DNA from: Candidatus Aenigmatarchaeota archaeon
GTDB taxonomy: Archaea > Aenigmatarchaeota > Aenigmatarchaeia > QMZP01
NCBI GenBank assembly: GCA_016867675.1
Contig: VGIZ01000039.1
Span: 1-6,334 of the forward strand
Length of the DNA: 6,334 bases
Direction of reading: 5' to 3'
In this document: positions 5,324 through 6,334 of the stretch, piece by piece
How the letters are laid out: each line of letters begins with the position of its first letter
Position numbering within the stretch: position 1 is the first letter of the stretch
Translations under genes and position numbers: made by a program
Notes under the pieces: generated by a model
Database searches by the model: none
Seen by the model: only the letters and a program-made list of their open reading frames with translations
What the model was told of the DNA's origin: nothing

Positions 5324-6334
5324 ATGCCGTTTGACCTTGACGCCCCTGCAGGAATAGCGCCCCTTTCCTTTGACACGAACCAGTACATCAGGAGGCTGAA
5401 GACCGCGGATGGCGACACGCGCTTTCTCAACCTCAGGGAAATTCTCACCCCGGCGGATGAGCACGGCTTCGGCGTGATAGCCGCCAATGCGTGCACGCCT
5501 GAGATGGTTGATGCTGTCATGGATGCCGCTTGGAATACGGGCTCTCCGGCGATAATAGAGGTGGCTGAGTCCCAGATGGGCTACGCGCTGCTCGGAAGGG
5601 AACTGACGGACAGGCTGGAAAAATATGTTGACCTTGTGGAAAGGGGATACGCGGACAGGGCGAGAACCAGGGGCTACGCCGTTCCAATATGCCTGCACGT
5701 TGACCATCTTCAGAAGGACTCCAGCATCGCCTATGCGGCCGCGAAGGCAGGCTTCACGTCGATGGAGCTGGACTTCTCCAAGCAGCCGACCGAAGACAGG
5801 GTTGCAGCCTCAAGGATGAATGCCGAAAGATGCAGGCCGATAATAGGCGCGCTGCATCCGCTGGGCATAAGTTTTGAGGTGGAAGAGGGGGAGATAGGCG
5901 ATGCCAAGGCAAGGAAGGCGCAGAAAAGGGAGGACATAGAGGCTGAGATAACAAGGCCTGAGTATGCCGTGCCGCTGGTCGCGGCGACAAGGCCTGAGGC
6001 GCTCGCAGTCTTCGTCGGCTCTGCCCACGGCGAGGAGGAGAAGCCGTTCATATTCTACAGCAGGATAGGCGAAATCAGGGAGGCGCTCAGAAGGGAGGGG
6101 ATTGACGTCCCGCTGGTCCTGCACGGGGGCACAGGGCAGACGAACGAGGGCTTCCAAGAGGCTGCGAGGCAGGGCGCCAGAAAGTTCAACTATGCCTCAA
6201 GGTTCTGGACAATACAGGACAAGCGCATCATGGCAGACCCTAGGGGCGCGGCCATCATGAAGGAAATGGCCGAATACGCCGCGGCAAAGGGCAAGAAGAG
6301 CGGACGTTATGTTTTCAACGATTTCGTGGTCAGG
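5324..6334 (+). CDS. Divergent class II (Zn) ketose-bisphosphate aldolase, 3' end outside window
   Basis: 337 codons are visible with no stop, so the C-terminus is missing. This is the class II fructose/tagatose-bisphosphate aldolase fold, which cleaves ketose bisphosphates to two triose phosphates (or condenses them) with a Zn2+ ion in a TIM barrel. Visible motifs: SPAIIEVAE (74-82); LHVDH (124-128, catalytic Asp127 and Zn ligand His128); FEVEEGEIGD (184-193); GSAHGEE (232-238, Zn ligand His235); LVLHGGTG (264-271, Zn ligand His267). It departs from the norm in three places: about 35 extra residues before the usual start (FLNLREIL); GEIGD where GxIGGxED is usual; and KFNYAS (287-292) where KxNxDT is usual. 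It may therefore use a different sugar phosphate. ATG 5324 follows a T-rich box by about 36 bases; a weak GGATGGT precedes it. Many archaea use class I-type aldolases instead, so its presence is informative. Confidence 0.85.
   Translation, partial: MPFDLDAPAGIAPLSFDTNQYIRRLKTADGDTRFLNLREILTPADEHGFGVIAANACTPEMVDAVMDAAWNTGSPAIIEVAESQMGYALLGRELTDRLEKYVDLVERGYADRARTRGYAVPICLHVDHLQKDSSIAYAAAKAGFTSMELDFSKQPTEDRVAASRMNAERCRPIIGALHPLGISFEVEEGEIGDAKARKAQKREDIEAEITRPEYAVPLVAATRPEALAVFVGSAHGEEEKPFIFYSRIGEIREALRREGIDVPLVLHGGTGQTNEGFQEAARQGARKFNYASRFWTIQDKRIMADPRGAAIMKEMAEYAAAKGKKSGRYVFNDFVVR

Overview
The window looks archaeal. Coding regions are fairly G+C-rich and favour ATA (Ile) and AGG (Arg) codons. 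Most starts lack a Shine-Dalgarno sequence and instead have a T/A-rich TATA-like box about 25 bases upstream, as expected for leaderless archaeal transcripts. The gene content (a COG4880-type secreted beta-propeller, a small zinc-ribbon protein, a HAD hydrolase) also fits archaea. A DPANN or euryarchaeal lineage is possible, but the sequence alone does not decide the phylum.

Layout. Positions 1-89 hold the last 28 codons of an unidentified + strand gene. It meets a - strand gene for a 53-residue four-cysteine zinc-ribbon protein (86-247) tail to tail, and the two stop codons share one CTAG. From 248 to 672 there is no convincing conserved gene. This stretch holds a compact inverted-repeat element (361-527) of nested hairpins that ends in a CCCGTGG-hairpin followed by TTCAC. 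I read it as a solitary IS200/IS605-type end or PATE-like element, possibly a relic guide-RNA (reRNA/omegaRNA) scaffold with no tnpB nearby. A weak small ORF with a good ribosome-binding site follows at 609-725.

Next, on the - strand, is a predicted Tat-exported lipoprotein (673-1578). Its HxHP and SPAD motifs suggest a JAB/MPN (JAMM-like) metal site split by a long insertion. A 114-bp divergent promoter region separates it from a + strand series: a class I SAM-dependent methyltransferase (1693-2409), a HAD-family hydrolase (2437-3156), a membrane-anchored extracellular beta-propeller protein (3223-5268), and a divergent class II (zinc) ketose-bisphosphate aldolase (5324 to the window edge, incomplete).

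The four + strand genes are closely spaced (27-66 bases), but each has its own TATA-like box, so they look separately transcribed rather than forming one operon. No shared pathway is evident. The lipoprotein and propeller act outside the membrane; the methyltransferase, HAD enzyme and aldolase are cytoplasmic. The most unusual items are the structured mobile or RNA element, the split JAMM-like lipoprotein and the aldolase's altered active-site motifs.
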